Virus record (IMG/VR): IMGVR_UViG_3300047666_000962
Span: 1-39,304 of that record
Origin: a virus
Length of the DNA: 39,304 nt
Strand: one strand, 5' to 3'
Below the pieces are notes generated by a model. It searched no databases, was not told where the DNA came from, and worked only from the letters and a program-made list of their open reading frames with translations. Below, in pieces: positions 23,011 through 31,497 of this stretch. How positions within the stretch are numbered: the first letter of the stretch is position 1; every line of letters starts with the position of its first letter. The translations under genes and the position numbers were made by a program.

Positions 23011-23904
23011 ATGAAAAAGGATATTTGGAACAGAACTTGGATAACGGAAAACGCACTCGAGATAATACCACAATACGAATCGGGGGTCTTGACCTTGCGT
23101 GGGCTTTATTATAAATTGGTAGGCTTAGGAATGACAAACGACTTCCCTTTTTACAAAAGAGTTGTTGCTGCAATGACAGTTGCACGACGCAAGGGCTTAG
23201 TCGCCTACGATGCGTTTAGCGACCACGACAGACAAGTCATAGGGTCAACGAATGGAGACGCAACCGACCTAGATGAAGAAATTGACACGGCTATGGGCGC
23301 AATAACAAACTGGATGAACTCGTATAGTCGTAATATGTGGGAAAACCAAGAGTATTTTGTGGAAGTTTGGGTCGAAAAAAAGACATTAATAGGGGTTTTA
23401 GAAAAACCTTGCTCCACTTGGAATGTTGCACTGTGTCCGTGCAAAGGCTACCCTTCATTAACGTACTTAAAGGATGCGTCTAACCGCTTTAAAAGAGCTA
23501 AATCTAACGGTCAGAAGCCTATTATTTTATACTTTGGGGACTACGACTCTTCGGGGGTTGACATCCCTAGGAAAATAGGCGTTTCAATGGACGAAGATTT
23601 CGACATTGACATAGAGATAGAAGTTGTATCCTTAAACAAAGAGCAGGTTCTTAAATGGAAATTACCTATTGCGCTGTCTAAGAAAAAAGACAGTAGAACC
23701 GCTAGCTTTGAGCAAAACGGCGGACTTGGACAAGTTGAACTGGATGCGGTAGACCCTAACGACTTGCAAAAAATGTGTTCCGACGCAATTAGCAACAAGT
23801 TCGACGAAGGCACTCACGATCTAGTTAAAGAGCAAGCGGCAGAGGAGCGAATTCAATATCGAATCGAATTAAAAGAATTCGTCAACGACTTAGCTAACGA
23901 CTAA
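23011..23904 (+). CDS. Spo11 / topoisomerase VI A-like Toprim protein
   Basis: The layout matches the A subunit of Topo VI in miniature. A winged-helix 5Y-CAP-like part contains TLRGLYYKLVGLG (28-40, Tyr33/Tyr34 at the catalytic tyrosine position), and VARRKGLVAYDAFSDHDR at 57-74. A Toprim domain follows: Glu122 in VEVWVEKKTL, then YFGDYDSSGVDIP at 174-186, with Asp177 and Asp179 as the D-x-D metal pair. A block with LNKEQV, KKKDSRTASF and VELDAVDP (208-249) is shared with related phage proteins. No partner B subunit (GHKL ATPase) is present. It may cut or nick DNA in replication or recombination. Last gene of the P6 cassette. Confidence 0.75.
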   Translation: MKKDIWNRTWITENALEIIPQYESGVLTLRGLYYKLVGLGMTNDFPFYKRVVAAMTVARRKGLVAYDAFSDHDRQVIGSTNGDATDLDEEIDTAMGAITNWMNSYSRNMWENQEYFVEVWVEKKTLIGVLEKPCSTWNVALCPCKGYPSLTYLKDASNRFKRAKSNGQKPIILYFGDYDSSGVDIPRKIGVSMDEDFDIDIEIEVVSLNKEQVLKWKLPIALSKKKDSRTASFEQNGGLGQVELDAVDPNDLQKMCSDAISNKFDEGTHDLVKEQAAEERIQYRIELKEFVNDLAND

Positions 23905-23911
23905 TAAACCG

Positions 23912-23949
23912 CCCCCGTTTTCGTCAATCAATGCCGACGAAAACGGGGG
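23912..23949 (+). terminator. Strong stem after the Toprim gene
   Basis: CCCCCGTTTTCGTC (23912-23925) pairs perfectly with GACGAAAACGGGGG (23936-23949) around a 10-base loop. The U tract that follows on the plus strand is poor (TTATAAAA), so termination may be partial and the next gene may be reached by read-through. Confidence 0.65.
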
Positions 23950-23996
23950 TTATAAAAGTAAATAAATACATTTTAACGTTTTAAATATACAAGGTT

Positions 23997-24329
23997 ATGA
24001 ATGAGCAAGAAGCAAGGAGCTTATCTAAGGCGCACACTTTTACTAAACTAGATTTGTATCAAATATTAAAAGACGCACTAAATTCAATTAGTCCCGAATT
24101 TTGGAAAAAACCAAATGTGGTTAATCCTATATTTGACAACGGGTCTTATTTTAATTCTTGCCGAGACTGGGTAGGTCTAGTAAAGGGTGTTAATGAAGGC
24201 GAAAACTGTAGCCAAATGGTCGTATTTAGGGTGCTTCATGTATTTGGGGAGTTTAGCAAAATTCAACCCCCTAATAAAATAAAAAGAAACAAACAGCCTG
24301 TAATTAAGTCAGAAATTCCAACGCTTTAA
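23997..24329 (+). CDS. 110-aa hypothetical protein
   Basis: No family recognised. A helical N terminus (MNEQEARSLSKAHTFTKLDL) precedes an aromatic middle (PEFWKKPNVVNPIFDNGSYF) and a basic Pro-containing tail. It is the last plus-strand gene before the convergence point. No palindromic promoter precedes it, so it probably depends on read-through past 23949. Confidence 0.6.
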   Translation: MNEQEARSLSKAHTFTKLDLYQILKDALNSISPEFWKKPNVVNPIFDNGSYFNSCRDWVGLVKGVNEGENCSQMVVFRVLHVFGEFSKIQPPNKIKRNKQPVIKSEIPTL

Positions 24330-24397
24330 AGACGCAAGATTTAGCCCCTTAGTTTTGCAGGGCAAAACTACATAAAAGCACAAGGCAGGAATCCAAT

Positions 24398-24440
24398 AAA
24401 AAGAACCCCTATATAACGTAGTTATATAGGGGTTCTTTTT
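24398..24440. terminator. Perfect 20-bp bidirectional terminator at early/late convergence
   Basis: Bases 24398-24417 and 24421-24440 are exact inverted repeats (AAAAAGAACCCCTATATAAC and its complement) with a 3-base loop GTA. A and T ends make it work in both directions. It stops the early plus-strand and late minus-strand transcripts that meet here. A 9-bp hairpin (TAGTTTTGC-AGG-GCAAAACTA) lies just before it near 24351-24371. The rest of 24330-24547 shows no gene. Confidence 0.9.
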
Positions 24441-24547
24441 ATTGTCATCAAAACGCCGTGCGTAAATCTTTTTATTTCTTATATTACGCCTGCAAATATG
24501 TGACTAAAAATAATAAGAAAAATAGTACAATTTCTATGCTGCTCGTT

Positions 24548-24895
24548 TTAGCTTGGTTCTTCGTTTTCATTTTCGCTTCTAATTTCGTTAGACTCAAATC
24601 TACGAATTTTTTCCCGTAACGCCAAATTTAACGAATCGTTCTCTATTTTCATTCGCTCGAACTCAAACCCTTTGGTCTGCTTTTCGATTTCCATTTTAGA
24701 TAGTCGCTCTGATCTTTCTTGTTTCCATCTTGAAAGCTGCATAAGAACGCCAACGATTGACGAAAAGACCATACCTAAGGCGGTAATCAAAGCGACCCAT
24801 TCTTCGGTGTTCATCGTCGTAATTGAGAAGATTACAGCCGTAAAAAAGTTTGAATTTGGATGAAAAAGAAGATATTCTTTTATTTTTTGTAACAT
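24548..24895 (-). CDS. 115-aa holin-like membrane protein
   Basis: A hydrophobic stretch (WVALITALGMVFSSIVGVLMQL, residues 33-54) is preceded by a shorter one (FFTAVIFSITTM, 17-28) and followed by a basic, coiled-coil cytoplasmic tail (RWKQERSERLSKMEIEKQ...REKIRRFESNE). One or two membrane passes plus a charged tail, at the very end of the late region, fit a holin or related lysis protein. Met28 (MNTEEW, 24814) is a possible second start, which would give a dual-start arrangement as in some holins. No endolysin neighbour is seen. Confidence 0.6.
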   Translation of the reverse strand: MLQKIKEYLLFHPNSNFFTAVIFSITTMNTEEWVALITALGMVFSSIVGVLMQLSRWKQERSERLSKMEIEKQTKGFEFERMKIENDSLNLALREKIRRFESNEIRSENENEEPS

Positions 24896-24952
24896 AAGTT
24901 TAACTTTTATAGATTAAAAAATAGTGTATTTATGTAAATATAGTAAAAATAT

Positions 24953-25558
24953 CTAATATTCGCTTTGCCCGTGCCAAGGTTTTTGAGCAACGTAAATTTT
25001 GGAACTTACGCCGCCTACATCTTCCGCTTCTGAATTTACGACTAAATTATCGACAAAAGTCTCCTCAATGTATTCAATTAAGTTTTCGGTATATTGTTCT
25101 GCGATTTCTTTTCCGTCCCTAACGAGCTGTATTATTCCTTCTATTCCTGCCGCTTCTGAATTTTCCGCATACCCAATTGTCAGCCCTGCTTCGCTTACTT
25201 TTATAGCGGTCGTAGAAAGTCCTAGCACGTAGGCCCACCAACAAAGCGGCATGTAAATATACTCGTGAAGTTCTTTGTAATTGGTAGTGTCTCCACTTAC
25301 TTGCGGCGGCGTTCCCGTTGTCGTTCCATCTGGCAAGGTGGTTGCATCTTGATTATTTGCTAACCATTCGACCAAAAGGGCTTTGTATAAAGAGTTGCCC
25401 AACGCCTTTTTTATTCTCAAATCTTGAGAGGTAACGATATGGTTTACAATTGTAGATACAGCCTTATTTGCCGCTACTGGAGTGACTGTCTTAACGTCCA
25501 ATTCTGTTACTAAAACTTTTAAATTTAGCTTTTTCGTAATCACATCTAATGCACTCAT
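24953..25558 (-). CDS. 201-aa putative head-tail connector
   Basis: A helical protein lying directly after the portal, the usual place for the adaptor ring. The pattern (LRIKKALGNSLYKALLVEWL near 48-66, NYKELHEYIYMPLCWWAYV near 92-110, then an acidic helix IEGIIQLVRDGKEIAEQYTENLIEY) recalls the 'D..I...LG..LY..L' adaptors of Bacteroidota phages (DUF6712-like, by eye). It starts 6 bases after the portal stop. Role as connector is inferred from place and pattern. Confidence 0.6.
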   Translation of the reverse strand: MSALDVITKKLNLKVLVTELDVKTVTPVAANKAVSTIVNHIVTSQDLRIKKALGNSLYKALLVEWLANNQDATTLPDGTTTGTPPQVSGDTTNYKELHEYIYMPLCWWAYVLGLSTTAIKVSEAGLTIGYAENSEAAGIEGIIQLVRDGKEIAEQYTENLIEYIEETFVDNLVVNSEAEDVGGVSSKIYVAQKPWHGQSEY

Positions 25559-25564
25559 TTTTTT

Positions 25565-26839
25565 CTATTTAGTTGGTTCGTTTTCGATTACTTCGTCTTT
25601 TTCTGCTTCTTCTTTTTCGGCTTCCAAAAATGGCAATATTTCCAAATATCCTTCTTCGGAAGAAACGTACCTAAGAACCTTTTCTAAGGAGCGTACTATT
25701 TTTTGTTGATAACCTAAAATTGTAGTTCCTTGAAATTGCTGTACTGCCGCTTTCATTTCTTCGGCACGATTATTGAAGCCGCCGCCGCTTAGGTTTACTT
25801 CCAAAAGAATTGCGGGCGTGTCGTGCCCTGTAATTATTCGCTGCTTAGTTTCCGTGTTCACTTCTTTGTACACGTCCGCTTCTACCGCATCGAGCTTGGT
25901 TATGTTGACATTTGCAGGCATGAAAATTAATGAACTTGCGTTCTGGGCACCCGTTGCGACTCGGTTCAATGTTGTAATTACCTCGTTTTTTGAATCGTCG
26001 TCTAGTGGCGTGTCGTCTTTTGTCGTTATGATTACACCGCCATTTATCCCGTTCTCAATTCCGTTTCGCATTGCGATACCTGTTTCTACTTCAGTTAGAG
26101 CCGCATCTAAACAGCCCGAGTACTCGGGTACTGGATAAAGTCCATTTCCTGCCGCTGAATACAGCGTACAATAAACCATTTGCCACGCATTATCTCTAGT
26201 CGTGTCGTCAGCTACATAGTCGCCTGTGTCTTTATCCTTCTTGGATTCGCTTATACTTTCTGGATTGAATTTATTTAGACTATATTCAATTCTAGCACTT
26301 TGATGCAAAGGGTTTTTTAAATCAAAATCGTTTGAAACTGGATAGAATGTCACTTTGCCTTCCGTAAGTTCTCCTATTCTTGCCCACTTAAACGGCACAT
26401 GCTCAATTGCTGCAATGTTTTTGCCGCCGCCCCAATTGACACGAAAGGAAAAACCAGAGTACAAAGCTAAGTCGGCGGCTAGCTTTTCTAACAATTCATT
26501 TGCTGAATCGCCGCCCGAATCTTCCATTTCTCTAAATAGGGTCTTGACCTTTTCGGGAAATGCTTCTGTGTTAAATCCTTGCCCTAGCGTTAGTCTTGAT
26601 TTTACCCGAATAGCTGCGCCGTGCGTTGGACTATCTGCCGCCAACTTTGCGAGTACGTCGGGGAAATTGTTCGCCGTTTTTATTGCTATTCCGTCCCCAG
26701 AAAAAGGAATAAACTTTCCAATTCCCGATTTGTTTTCATAGGGTTTAAAAATTGGAATTCCGACACCTCCCAATTTTGAAAAGAAAAACCCTTTTGCATC
26801 TCTAAACTTCTCTTTTATTTTTTCTACACTCTCAGCCAT
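25565..26839 (-). CDS. Portal protein
   Basis: The portal is the 12-subunit ring through which DNA enters and leaves the head. The sequence follows the portal plan: an N-terminal helix and clip-entry strand (GAAIRVKSRLTLGQGF, near 74-89), the wing and stem region (WARIGELTEGKVTFYPVSNDF), and a crown part with DTPAILLEVNLSGGGFNNRAEEM, then FQGTTILGYQQKIVRSLEKVL. The last matches the 'P..ll.......g....AEE....f....i.p.q..ie..L' signature. The C terminus is acidic. Its position far downstream of capsid and terminase genes is odd; in most phages the portal precedes the capsid. Confidence 0.85.
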   Translation of the reverse strand: MAESVEKIKEKFRDAKGFFFSKLGGVGIPIFKPYENKSGIGKFIPFSGDGIAIKTANNFPDVLAKLAADSPTHGAAIRVKSRLTLGQGFNTEAFPEKVKTLFREMEDSGGDSANELLEKLAADLALYSGFSFRVNWGGGKNIAAIEHVPFKWARIGELTEGKVTFYPVSNDFDLKNPLHQSARIEYSLNKFNPESISESKKDKDTGDYVADDTTRDNAWQMVYCTLYSAAGNGLYPVPEYSGCLDAALTEVETGIAMRNGIENGINGGVIITTKDDTPLDDDSKNEVITTLNRVATGAQNASSLIFMPANVNITKLDAVEADVYKEVNTETKQRIITGHDTPAILLEVNLSGGGFNNRAEEMKAAVQQFQGTTILGYQQKIVRSLEKVLRYVSSEEGYLEILPFLEAEKEEAEKDEVIENEPTK

Positions 26840-26931
26840 TTTATATAAGTTTTGATAGGATTATATTAAAAGCGATAAAAAGAAGCTTAAAGCCCCAATT
26901 TATCGCCAATTAATGTACTTTATTCAATGTA

Positions 26932-27675
26932 TTAAATTCCTTGGACTAGAACCTCCTGTTCAATAGCCTTCAAACTCAATCCTTGAGCGTCCTTTAATTC
27001 GATAAGTAACTTGTATTCTCCTCCAACTGCCGCCACGGTATCGTCGAAAGTAATAGTCTGGTCTAGGAATGATTTAGAGCCTGCTACGTTAGGCGTAGAT
27101 AGTGGCAAGGTCACTTCTACGGGCGTAGGTTCTGGATTCCCGTTAAAATCATCAAAAATAACATCTATACTTGACACAATACCTATGAGGTCGTTACTTA
27201 TGTCGACCTTTAATTCAAAGTTGACAGAATCTAACTTAGTAATAGATACCGAATCAATCAACAAAGCAACTGGCACTACGTGGACATTGAAGTTTACTTC
27301 TACATTGAATACGTCAACTTTTGGCACATAATTACTACTGGTCGACTCTGCTACGGTAGATTCGTTTTCGCTTTTTCTTTCAACGCTCGCAATGTATATT
27401 TTTACGTCGTGTTGGTTGTCTTGATTGGTGAATACAGTTTCTAAATACTCGACCGCCGCCACTTTTGTAGCGTTAATCAATGCAACCTTTCCTGCTTCGT
27501 CCGTGGTGGTTCCATCTACTACCGTAGCAGGTAATTTAATTGATTTTAGGCCAACCCTAGAATAGTCGTCGCTGACTATTTCTTCTTGCGTAAAATCCAC
27601 AAAATCCGAACTTTCTCCAATGCTTGAGATTTCTGGGTAAAATTTACTAGAAATTTGAACTTTCTCGAATGCCAT
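26932..27675 (-). CDS. 247-aa putative virion protein with Ig-like C terminus
   Basis: No named family. Residues 1-110 are mixed (FVDFTQEEIVSDDYSRVGLK, a helix KVALINATKVAAVEYLETV). Residues 130-247 read as one Ig-like beta sandwich ending GEYKLLIELKDAQGLSLKAIEQEVLVQG. The preceding 1000-aa tail protein ends in a similar style (YLYDFEFSFKDSGLV...ENVEIKG), so the two may share a C-terminal module. It lies between the 1000-aa protein and the portal, so a virion role is likely. Confidence 0.65.
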   Translation of the reverse strand: MAFEKVQISSKFYPEISSIGESSDFVDFTQEEIVSDDYSRVGLKSIKLPATVVDGTTTDEAGKVALINATKVAAVEYLETVFTNQDNQHDVKIYIASVERKSENESTVAESTSSNYVPKVDVFNVEVNFNVHVVPVALLIDSVSITKLDSVNFELKVDISNDLIGIVSSIDVIFDDFNGNPEPTPVEVTLPLSTPNVAGSKSFLDQTITFDDTVAAVGGEYKLLIELKDAQGLSLKAIEQEVLVQGI

Positions 27676-27765
27676 ATTTTAATATTTTTAATATGTAATT
27701 AATTATTTAATCAATAGTGTTATAAAGATACTTCTTTAAATTCGTTATTTCAAATAACAAATAAC

Positions 27766-30700
27766 TTACCCTTTAATTTCGACGTTTTCTGTATACTGCA
27801 AAAGCTCCACTAATCCAGAATCTTTAAAAGAAAATTCAAAATCGTAAAGGTAATTTAAAACCTTAGAGGGTGTGGAGTATTGAATATTTTGCGCTCTGAA
27901 AGTCTTTTCGATTGCCGTGCTGCTAATTAATTGCATTTCGTAGATACTAGAAACGGATTGAGACCCGCCATTCGTCGGGCCAACACTAAGTTGAACAGAA
28001 GCTACCGAACTAATTGCAGAACCTATCACCGATATTATTGCCGTTGTTATGTTTCCAATTGGCGAATGAGTAACCGCCAAAGAAGACACGCAAACCGTGC
28101 AAGGCGAACAAATTAAAGAGCTTTCAACGGGACTTTGAGCTGTTATGTCAGTTCCTAAATATTGCAAATAGTCAACGGTTCCCCAGATTAAAGGAGAATT
28201 TGAGATTTCCGAAAAGGTCAAATTTCCACTACTTGAGAAGTCGAAAGATTTTAGATTAGTCTTGCCGAATTGGTCGGTATATGAAACGAAACCGCCGTTT
28301 GATAAAGAGCCAAGGGCGGCAGAAATTCCAGTATCTAAAGCGGAATTTATACCCGAAGGTAAAGTAAATGTATACGCTGAATTAACGCCATTTTGTGGGT
28401 AATCAATCCATAAATAAACGTCAAAAGTTAATTCCTTACCGCTGAACGGAAAAGAGGTAGTTAATCTACTTATCGCCATTTCTCCGCTCGTACTATTCCA
28501 CGTAAGCGAAACTACATCTTGAATTGATTCCGTTTCTTGGAACTCGCCAATAGTTAAATTTCTGGAGCCTAATGAGGTAAAAGGAATTACGGTTGGCAAT
28601 GTCGCCCACTCTAAGCCAATGTAGGGATTTATTTTTTCACTTAAAGAATTGGTATAAATCGAATTAGTTGACGAAAGCGAAAGCAAACGACCGATTGAAA
28701 GTTCTTTTATTTGGGTTAAATTGAACGCACTTTCAACCATAAAGCTAAAGCTATACGTCATATCAACAGGATTGAACTTGTAAGCCAATAGCGACACGCC
28801 TTTTACTTGATCAAACAACCTAGTTAGATAGTGTGAATTCTCGTTTTGGCTTATCGCTACGGGCGAAACTATTACCGTCGTGCTGCCGTTTATTGTGAAT
28901 TCAAATACATTGCCGCTGCTTGAATTGCCTGCCGAAGCGTCTAAAGTTGCAAGTACATAAGCATGAGTAAGACTTGAATTAAAGCCATTAAAACAACTCT
29001 TTAGTTGCGTTTGAAGCGTCGGGGTAATGCAAGTATCAGACACGCTACTTGTTGTTATTTGGGAAATTTCAGAGTAAGGTAAATTATCAAAGGCGTAATT
29101 AAGTGCTATATTTTCGATGCTCTGATTACTGGTTTCTGCTAAATTCAAAAGCTCAAAAGTTAAATTGTCCGAAATTCCCGTTAAGTAGTCGCCGTTTATT
29201 TCGTTTCCGTATTGGTCTGAATGGGTCACAATAGAGCCGACTGGGGCGTTAGTTTTTAACTGCAAAGCCCTTGATTGAATCCAGCCTACTTGTGAGTTAG
29301 TCGGCGCACTTTCTCCGCTAGCGGACGAGCTAAAGAATGGATTTTTTTGGTCTGCATTCATTCCAATAACAAAAAAGTCAATTTCAACACCTAGTCCAGT
29401 GTCACTAAAAGACATAGAATTTAAGTCCACTAAATCGAAACCCGACTCAGTTATTTTATTTTTAAAGTCAGTTTCAAATGTAGTTAGATCACTATGCCAA
29501 AGCTCGAAACTTTTATAGAACTCATAAAAAGTGCCGTTGATATTTATCTTAATATCTTGGAATTTTGGAGAAACTAAGCCCGTATTTGCTGCATTAGAAA
29601 ATGAGACATAAGGTACGAAGATTTTATGTTTCGCCCCTTTGTAAAATTGAAAGTCTACACTTTGAGAACAGGCGGACAATGTATTTTCGTGCAAATATTC
29701 ATATTGAAAAGGCGGACAGTCAAGACCCCCTAAAGAAAAAATTAAATTAATATCTTGATTTGGGTATAAGTTCGATATAATTACTATAGAATCATTTGTT
29801 TTGCCAGAAACACCCGAAACGCCCGTTAATATTTCGTCGTAGCCGCCCGAATATATGACATTATTACTACCGTCTTTTAGCTCTATAGATGTATTAGAGT
29901 TTGCTATATTTGGACTAAGGGCAACTTTGAATCCAAGCTGTGCCGAAACGCTCGTATTGGTCGATGAAATTCCGTCAATAATTAAAGCCCCAAAAGAGGT
30001 ATTTGGAGATTCTATTTCCACAGTAAATGTGTCGCTAATTAGGTCGTAATTTGCTGAGAAATTAGTTATTGTGCCGCCTGCTTCAAACATTGACAATAGC
30101 CTTAGTTCGTCACTTAGTTTTAAGTTTGGAAGTGAGGCCCAAAAGTTGGGATTTAAAACGGGCTGCATAGTGTAATTATAAGCCCTGTCATCTGCCGAAA
30201 AATCAAATTGACTATAATTCAATGTACTTGCATTACTAAAAGATATAAGAGAGTATCTATTCTCCACAACCGTCACAGAACTAAAACAACTTTCGTCTAT
30301 TGCTTCAATTTCCTTTAGTTGCTCTTTTTCCTCCGACTCAAAAACTAAAGTATAGTCGTTTTCGCCATCCTTTGCGCCCGTGGACAAAGTTAAAGACTTG
30401 AATTTACAAGGATAATTCTTTCCCATAATCCAAGAATTACCGTTTGCATCTTCAAAGATTAGGGTCAAATCAAGCCCTTTTAAAGCCTTAAACTCTCTTC
30501 GTTTATCTCTATCTAACTTAGGAAAAGATAGAGTTAATTGGTGGTTCATAAAGGCAAAATTTCCGCTTCTTTCGTTTCCAGAATAAAAAGACTGTTTCTT
30601 ATTGGGTCGGTAGGTGGTTGGTAAATTTGCGGCGGTGTATTTGGTTATGAAATTTAAGTCGTCATTAGTGTATCTGTATTCGCCAATTTCCCCAAAAGAA

Positions 30701-30768
30701 AATACATGAATCTTAGATATTGAAGGCTTGTTAAGACCGCAATTGTTTACACCTATTAAATTATTCAT
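27766..30768 (-). CDS. 1000-aa tail protein with tail-tube-like N terminus
   Basis: Residues about 80-160 (KLDRDKRREFKALKGLDLTLIFEDANG, MGKNYPCKFKSLTLSTGAKDGENDYTLVFESEE) follow the tail-tube pattern of short hydrophobic strands around a 'D-G-x-W/F-x-x-G' turn and a 'sG...D..gYt' end. The remaining 840 residues are beta-rich, Ser/Thr/Asn-rich modules with scattered Cys pairs (CPPFQYEYLHENTLSAC, DTCITPTLQTQLKSC, CSPCTVC), suggestive of a surface-exposed extension. The middle also repeats a string of the 190-aa tube protein (EIDFFVIGMNADQKNPF here, ELDFAIVGMDTENKNSF there). Candidates are a decorated minor tube protein or a tail spike. Confidence 0.7.
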   Translation of the reverse strand: MNNLIGVNNCGLNKPSISKIHVFSFGEIGEYRYTNDDLNFITKYTAANLPTTYRPNKKQSFYSGNERSGNFAFMNHQLTLSFPKLDRDKRREFKALKGLDLTLIFEDANGNSWIMGKNYPCKFKSLTLSTGAKDGENDYTLVFESEEKEQLKEIEAIDESCFSSVTVVENRYSLISFSNASTLNYSQFDFSADDRAYNYTMQPVLNPNFWASLPNLKLSDELRLLSMFEAGGTITNFSANYDLISDTFTVEIESPNTSFGALIIDGISSTNTSVSAQLGFKVALSPNIANSNTSIELKDGSNNVIYSGGYDEILTGVSGVSGKTNDSIVIISNLYPNQDINLIFSLGGLDCPPFQYEYLHENTLSACSQSVDFQFYKGAKHKIFVPYVSFSNAANTGLVSPKFQDIKININGTFYEFYKSFELWHSDLTTFETDFKNKITESGFDLVDLNSMSFSDTGLGVEIDFFVIGMNADQKNPFFSSSASGESAPTNSQVGWIQSRALQLKTNAPVGSIVTHSDQYGNEINGDYLTGISDNLTFELLNLAETSNQSIENIALNYAFDNLPYSEISQITTSSVSDTCITPTLQTQLKSCFNGFNSSLTHAYVLATLDASAGNSSSGNVFEFTINGSTTVIVSPVAISQNENSHYLTRLFDQVKGVSLLAYKFNPVDMTYSFSFMVESAFNLTQIKELSIGRLLSLSSTNSIYTNSLSEKINPYIGLEWATLPTVIPFTSLGSRNLTIGEFQETESIQDVVSLTWNSTSGEMAISRLTTSFPFSGKELTFDVYLWIDYPQNGVNSAYTFTLPSGINSALDTGISAALGSLSNGGFVSYTDQFGKTNLKSFDFSSSGNLTFSEISNSPLIWGTVDYLQYLGTDITAQSPVESSLICSPCTVCVSSLAVTHSPIGNITTAIISVIGSAISSVASVQLSVGPTNGGSQSVSSIYEMQLISSTAIEKTFRAQNIQYSTPSKVLNYLYDFEFSFKDSGLVELLQYTENVEIKG

Positions 30769-30795
30769 TTTTTCGGTTTATTTATCAAAAAAAAA

Positions 30796-30826
30796 GCGCA
30801 ACAACTCAGTTAATGAGTCGTTGCGC
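30796..30826 (-). terminator. Terminator after the tube gene
   Basis: GCGCAACAACTCA (30796-30808) pairs with TGAGTCGTTGCGC (30814-30826), 13 bp with a single G-U pair on the minus strand and loop GTTAA, followed on the minus strand by nine T. It lies between the tube gene and the 1000-aa gene. Confidence 0.8.
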
Positions 30827-30855
30827 TGCTTGTCGTTTTCGCTTTGCTCGCAAAC

Positions 30856-31428
30856 TTAAAGCGTAATAGCTTCAATTGTAATTCCATCATTAGAAAGTAC
30901 ATTAATTACAAGTCCTGCCTGTACGGTCGGAGTCACAAATGTTTCTTGAGCTACGAATTTAGCCGTACCTCCGACTAGATCATCAACGGCGATTCCCGTA
31001 CCAATTGCGCCCTCTGTCATTTCAGCACCCGAAACGTGTCCCATCATGTGACGTACTTGGTTGGCATCTTGTCCAATAAATACAGCTTGCCCGTTTATTA
31101 AGCTTTGGAAAGAATTTTTGTTTTCGGTATCCATTCCGACAATGGCAAAGTCTAATTCTTGATTATAAAACTTGGTATTGGTTCCAATTTGAGCAACGTT
31201 ATTAATGCCGCTCGTTTGCTTTTTGGGCGTTATAGCGTACCAATGGTAAGGCGTTGACGAAATAGGGTTTGTTTTCATTGTGATATTAGTTACAATGCCG
31301 CCCGAAACCGTGACGGTATCCACTTCGCTAAGATTAGCACCGTATACGATATTAATCAAGCCGCCCTTAGTTAATGTACAAGCACGTCTGTATGCGTTGC
31401 CTGTAATTGGATTACAAAAAAATGCCAT
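30856..31428 (-). CDS. 190-aa putative major tail tube protein
   Basis: A beta-rich protein that follows the capsid gene behind a terminator and is itself followed by one, a sign of high separate expression as expected for tube or decoration proteins. Pattern: CTLTKGGLINIVYGANLSE, ELDFAIVGMDTENKNSF, QAVFIGQDANQVRHMMGHV, then a 'D-D-L-V-G-G-T-A-K-F' strand near the end. The second half parallels residues 80-160 of the 1000-aa protein. A head decoration protein is the alternative. Its start ATG is preceded by an AT-rich leader (AAATATATAAATT). Confidence 0.55.
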   Translation of the reverse strand: MAFFCNPITGNAYRRACTLTKGGLINIVYGANLSEVDTVTVSGGIVTNITMKTNPISSTPYHWYAITPKKQTSGINNVAQIGTNTKFYNQELDFAIVGMDTENKNSFQSLINGQAVFIGQDANQVRHMMGHVSGAEMTEGAIGTGIAVDDLVGGTAKFVAQETFVTPTVQAGLVINVLSNDGITIEAITL

Positions 31429-31460
31429 AATTTATATATTTATATTGTTTGTTTAAAAAA

Positions 31461-31486
31461 GGGGCTAAAGCTTGAACTTTAGCCCC
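31461..31486. terminator. Bidirectional terminator after the capsid gene
   Basis: GGGGCTAAAG (31461-31470) pairs with CTTTAGCCCC (31477-31486), loop CTTGAA, with A run before and T run after. On the minus strand it closes the capsid gene. Confidence 0.85.
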
Positions 31487-31497
31487 TTTTACTTTAA

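Noticed and set aside
24351-24371. Hairpin TAGTTTTGC-AGG-GCAAAACTA as a further operator
   Set aside because: Arms differ from TTCGCAAA/TTTGCGAA and no promoter boxes are nearby; probably part of the termination region.
30843-30862. Possible seventh palindrome (minus strand CGCTTTAAGTTTGCGAG)
   Set aside because: Only one arm is good, it overlaps the end of the tube gene, and no TAnnTTTG lies 20 bases after TTTG.
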